The notes beneath the pieces were generated by a model, which did no database searches, was not told the origin of the DNA, and worked only from the letters and a program-made list of their open reading frames with translations. The position numbers and the translations under genes were made by a program. 16,701 bases of DNA from positions 1 through 16,701 of the forward strand of contig CALCMV010000145.1 of the NCBI GenBank assembly GCA_937967535.1, read 5' to 3'. Positions 16,585-16,701 of the stretch are shown here, in pieces. Origin of the DNA: an uncultured Saprospiraceae bacterium (GTDB lineage Bacteria; Bacteroidota; Bacteroidia; Chitinophagales; Saprospiraceae). Each line of letters starts with the position of its first letter. Position 1 is the stretch's first letter.

Positions 16585-16701
16585 CTACCCACCTGAGTCG
16601 TATTGAATCAGAATATCCCATTTGGGCAATTCTGGATTTCGTTGAATAAATTTACTAAGTTCTTTGATTTCTTCGTTAGTTACTTCTATGCCTGTTTGAT
16701 A
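16585..16701 (-). CDS. C-terminal fragment of a convergent gene, function uncertain
   Basis: The minus strand is open from the window edge (16701) to a TAG stop at 16585-16587: 38 codons plus the stop. The fragment begins YQTGIEVTNEEIKEL, contains LPKWDILI and ends YDSGG. It has normal protein composition (charged, no runs) and ends just before a terminator-like hairpin, which supports a real gene end. The Y.TGI.V.NEE...W...I pattern reminds me of the C-terminus of ISAzo13-family transposases (TGIKVSDEE, then WNYTI), but the match is weak and the fragment too short to decide. An ordinary hypothetical protein is equally possible. The gene has nothing evident to do with the giant adhesin. Confidence 0.6.
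   Translation of the reverse strand, partial: YQTGIEVTNEEIKELSKFIQRNPELPKWDILIQYDSGG

Overview
The window holds one giant gene and almost nothing else. The 14.4 kb plus-strand CDS (2015-16438) encodes a 4,807-residue secreted or surface protein. It has an N-terminal signal peptide, an SprB-like repeat that appears to be interrupted by about 200 residues, 51 consecutive HYR (hyalin-repeat, Ig-like) modules, a P-domain-like beta-sandwich, an FN3-like module and a C-terminal type IX secretion (T9SS, type A) sorting domain. The sorting domain, the 'LPVELEYF...NYYRLRIVDFDG' FN3-like module and the SprB-type repeat all point to a member of the Bacteroidota. A Saprospiraceae- or Chitinophagales-like lineage is my guess. 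The AT-rich intergenic DNA and the lack of a Shine-Dalgarno sequence fit that phylum.

Layout: 1-110 is a GC-rich hairpin element with a third partial copy beside it. 111-2014 is AT-rich with no convincing gene; it carries several imperfect inverted repeats, a perfect 18-bp palindrome that looks like a minus-strand terminator, a weak promoter candidate and a leader stem-loop. 2015-16438 is the giant gene. 16449-16487 is a 16-bp perfect hairpin that probably ends its transcript. 16521-16580 is a second inverted repeat. 16585-16701 is the C-terminal end of a convergent minus-strand gene that runs off the window. The giant gene appears to be transcribed alone: no T9SS machinery gene or partner gene is visible.

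The unusual biology lies inside the giant protein. (i) I counted no lysine and no arginine over 3,409 consecutive residues (413-3821), so the stalk is strongly acidic. (ii) Each of the 51 modules keeps the same four cysteines (204 in all). (iii) The array was built by segmental duplication at several scales: two alternating module types over units 2-38, a 4-module block repeated over units 23-34, a 3-module block repeated over units 41-49, and 8- and 10-module relationships in the N-terminal half. A reasonable model is a very long, disulfide-stapled, anionic fibre exported by T9SS and used for adhesion, gliding, aggregation or prey/particle contact. The sequence does not show which.
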